Assembly: GCA_963651465.1 (NCBI GenBank)
Contig: CAVJPS010000008.1
Location: 28,889-92,888, forward strand
Source of the DNA: SUG2458 sp963651465
GTDB taxonomy: Bacteria; Bacillota_I; Bacilli_A; RFN20; CAG-826
Direction: 5' to 3'
Length of the DNA stretch: 64,000 nt
Shown: piece by piece, positions 62,949 to 64,000 of the stretch
How positions within the stretch are numbered: position 1 is the stretch's first letter
Layout of the letters: each line of letters starts with the position of its first letter
The notes under the pieces: model-generated
Told to the model about the DNA's origin: nothing
Databases searched by the model: none
What the model saw: only the letters and a program-made list of their open reading frames with translations
Translations under genes and position numbers: made by a program

Positions 62949-62976
62949 TTTTTCTTTCTCCTTTATAGATAATTAT

Positions 62977-63019
62977 ATAATATCACATAATTTCGAAAGT
63001 AATATGTGCAAATTGCACA
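62977..63019 (-). promoter_or_regulatory. msmX promoter with upstream palindrome
   Basis: The extended -10 element TGA-TATTAT lies at 62977-62985. A perfect 15-base dyad TGTGCAA-A-TTGCACA (63005-63019) abuts the -35 position and ends three bases before the stop of the PucR-like gene. It looks like an operator; the regulator next door is a candidate binder. Confidence 0.55.
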
Positions 63020-63022
63020 AAT

Positions 63023-63598
63023 CTATTTTTTAAACATATTTTGTTTTTGATATAGATTAAATACCATTGCGTTATCAAAATCTCTTATATCAAGTTTAGT
63101 AATATCTATAAAAGATTTAAGACGATAATTAAATGTATTTCTATGAATATAAAGTTGTCTAGATGCTAAACACGCATTCATACCACATTGAACAAAAGTT
63201 AAACCGGTTTGTATTAATTCATAATCAATATTATTAAAAATATTATCTAAGTAAAACGTTAAATTTTCTCCGACTGGATTTAAAATACTATATAAATATA
63301 TAGTACTTAAATTATTTACCGTATTGGGGAATTTAAAATCAGCAATTTTTAATGCTTTTTTAGATAAATTTCCGTTTTCAAAACTTGCAAGAAAAGTAAT
63401 ATTACAATCAAGATCAGAAACCATAATAGGATGAATGTTTAAAAGAACTTCATAAAAGTCATTTGAGGTAATAATTAAGCCATAATTGTCGTCAAAATAT
63501 TTTACTTCTAATTTCTTATGATAGTTGTTAATTAATATTGTTTCTAATTGGTTTTTATCTAATTTACCTTTATAAATAAAATGGAAATACTTAATCAT
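63023..63598 (-). CDS. PucR/CdaR-like transcriptional regulator
   Basis: A 191-residue protein. The C-terminal part matches the PucR-type helix-turn-helix: CLASRQLYIHRNTFNYRL followed by FIDITKLDIRDFDNAMVFNLY, as in CdaR and PucR. The N-terminal 130 residues are unrecognised and may sense a ligand. Start 63598 is chosen because AAGAAGGTGA lies 8 bases upstream; an ATG three codons earlier is too close to it. It sits directly before msmX, so sugar-transport control is a reasonable inference. Confidence 0.78.
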   Translation of the reverse strand: MIKYFHFIYKGKLDKNQLETILINNYHKKLEVKYFDDNYGLIITSNDFYEVLLNIHPIMVSDLDCNITFLASFENGNLSKKALKIADFKFPNTVNNLSTIYLYSILNPVGENLTFYLDNIFNNIDYELIQTGLTFVQCGMNACLASRQLYIHRNTFNYRLKSFIDITKLDIRDFDNAMVFNLYQKQNMFKK

Positions 63599-63621
63599 AA
63601 CATTCACCTTCTTTAAATCAT

Positions 63622-63650
63622 AAAAAAGTGCGATAAAATCGTACTTTTTA
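63622..63650 (-). terminator. Terminator after the gene at the right edge
   Basis: The stem AAAAAGTACGAT/ATCGCACTTTTT (minus strand, one G-T-type wobble) overlaps the stop codon at 63648 and is followed by T residues. Similar in design to the 16501 family. Confidence 0.7.
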
Positions 63651-64000
63651 GTCTTTTAGTATATTTAGTTTGCCAACTACAGAATATGCTCTAATTAAAT
63701 TTTCGTAATTTGGTAAAGCATTTTCATTATTTCTTTCTTGACGAGCAAACTTGTTAGCTAAATTATATATTCCTTTAGTGTAAGGCAAATCTTCAATTTT
63801 ACTTAAAATAACACAGAATAAACGTTTTATAAATATATCAATATCGCGATGAGATGACGCAAATACTTTTGACAAAGAACGATTAAAATCAAAATATTCA
63901 TTAAGTTCTCCTAAAACAGGAGGCGTAATAAATAATTTATTTTGTCCTTTTATACTTTTTATTAATATTTGACCACCATATATATATTTATTTAATATAT
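63648..64000 (-). CDS. Unknown protein, C-terminal part (runs off the window)
   Basis: The frame is open from 63648 to the right edge without a convincing start, so at least 117 C-terminal residues belong to a gene that begins outside. Visible parts are YGGQILIKSIKGQNKLFITP, ELNEYFDFNRSLSKVFASSH, a hydrophobic helix IDIFIKRLFCVILS and a C-terminal ALPNYENLIRAYSVVGKLNI. I recognise no family. A TTG at 63875 is not a likely start because coding sequence continues upstream. Confidence 0.6.
   Translation of the reverse strand, partial: ILNKYIYGGQILIKSIKGQNKLFITPPVLGELNEYFDFNRSLSKVFASSHRDIDIFIKRLFCVILSKIEDLPYTKGIYNLANKFARQERNNENALPNYENLIRAYSVVGKLNILKD

Noticed and set aside
1..64000. Mycoplasma genetic code (TGA as Trp)
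   Set aside because: uvrC and malF end in TGA at sensible lengths, malF and malG share ATGA, and Trp codons in conserved positions are TGG.
63875..64000. TTG start at 63875 for the last gene
   Set aside because: The frame stays open with protein-like sequence up to the window edge, so the true start is outside.
1..64000. Insertion sequences, prophage or integrase genes
   Set aside because: No transposase, integrase, phage structural gene or long terminal inverted repeat was recognised.

Overview
The window comes from a very AT-rich, low-GC bacterium of the Firmicutes/Tenericutes side. Core gene order (yqeG-yqeH-yhbY-nadD, ysxC-lon-tig, ileS-lspA-rluD, pheS-pheT-yceD next to mraZ-rsmH, divIB-ftsA-ftsZ), two T-box leaders, Gram-positive Shine-Dalgarno sites and MsmX-type sugar import fit an uncultured Bacilli or Mollicutes-like gut lineage (RF39, Erysipelotrichia or Acholeplasma relatives). 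That placement is inference; no rRNA is present. TGA is used as stop (uvrC; the ATGA overlap of malF and malG), so translation table 11 fits and the mycoplasma code does not.

Layout. 1-13.4 kb is housekeeping on the minus strand: nadD (cut by the window edge), yhbY, yqeH, yqeG, parC/parE, plsY (plus), yneF, efp, rpmG, ysxC, lon, tig. 13.5-15.4 kb is one secreted lipoprotein M6 metalloprotease with a Big_2 domain, interrupted only by a run of ten N that looks like a scaffolding artefact. 15.4-25.3 kb holds a helical protein of unknown function, degV, cysK, tRNA-Arg, uvrC, mutS2, rnhC and a small cassette of unknown membrane proteins. 25.4-39.3 kb is rluD-lspA-ileS, then a cell-division region in two halves, ftsZ-ftsA-divIB and (ftsL-like)-rsmH-mraZ, separated by a beta-glucosidase gene and a flavodoxin/ferredoxin gene. 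39.3-48.4 kb has yceD, pheT/pheS, a phosphodiesterase, a plus-strand surface lipoprotein with a complete barnase-type active site, an rRNA methyltransferase, a YgjP-like metalloprotease and a DUF523 protein.

48.4-63.6 kb is a starch and maltodextrin system. Two RDD-family membrane proteins are transcribed ahead of a lipoprotein pullulanase. A second operon encodes a possible glycan-binding lipoprotein, MalE, an unusually large MalF, MalG and a lipoprotein alpha-amylase, behind a promoter with a perfect cre match. The ATPase MsmX and a PucR/CdaR-like regulator follow as separate units. The picture is extracellular debranching and hydrolysis of alpha-glucan on the cell surface, capture by lipoproteins and ABC import.

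The items most worth a second look are the barnase-like lipoprotein, the MalF with several hundred residues of added N-terminal and coiled-coil sequence, FtsZ with a 130-residue acidic N-terminal extension, EF-P with Met at the modified-lysine position, and a divergent gene pair that looks leaderless on both strands.
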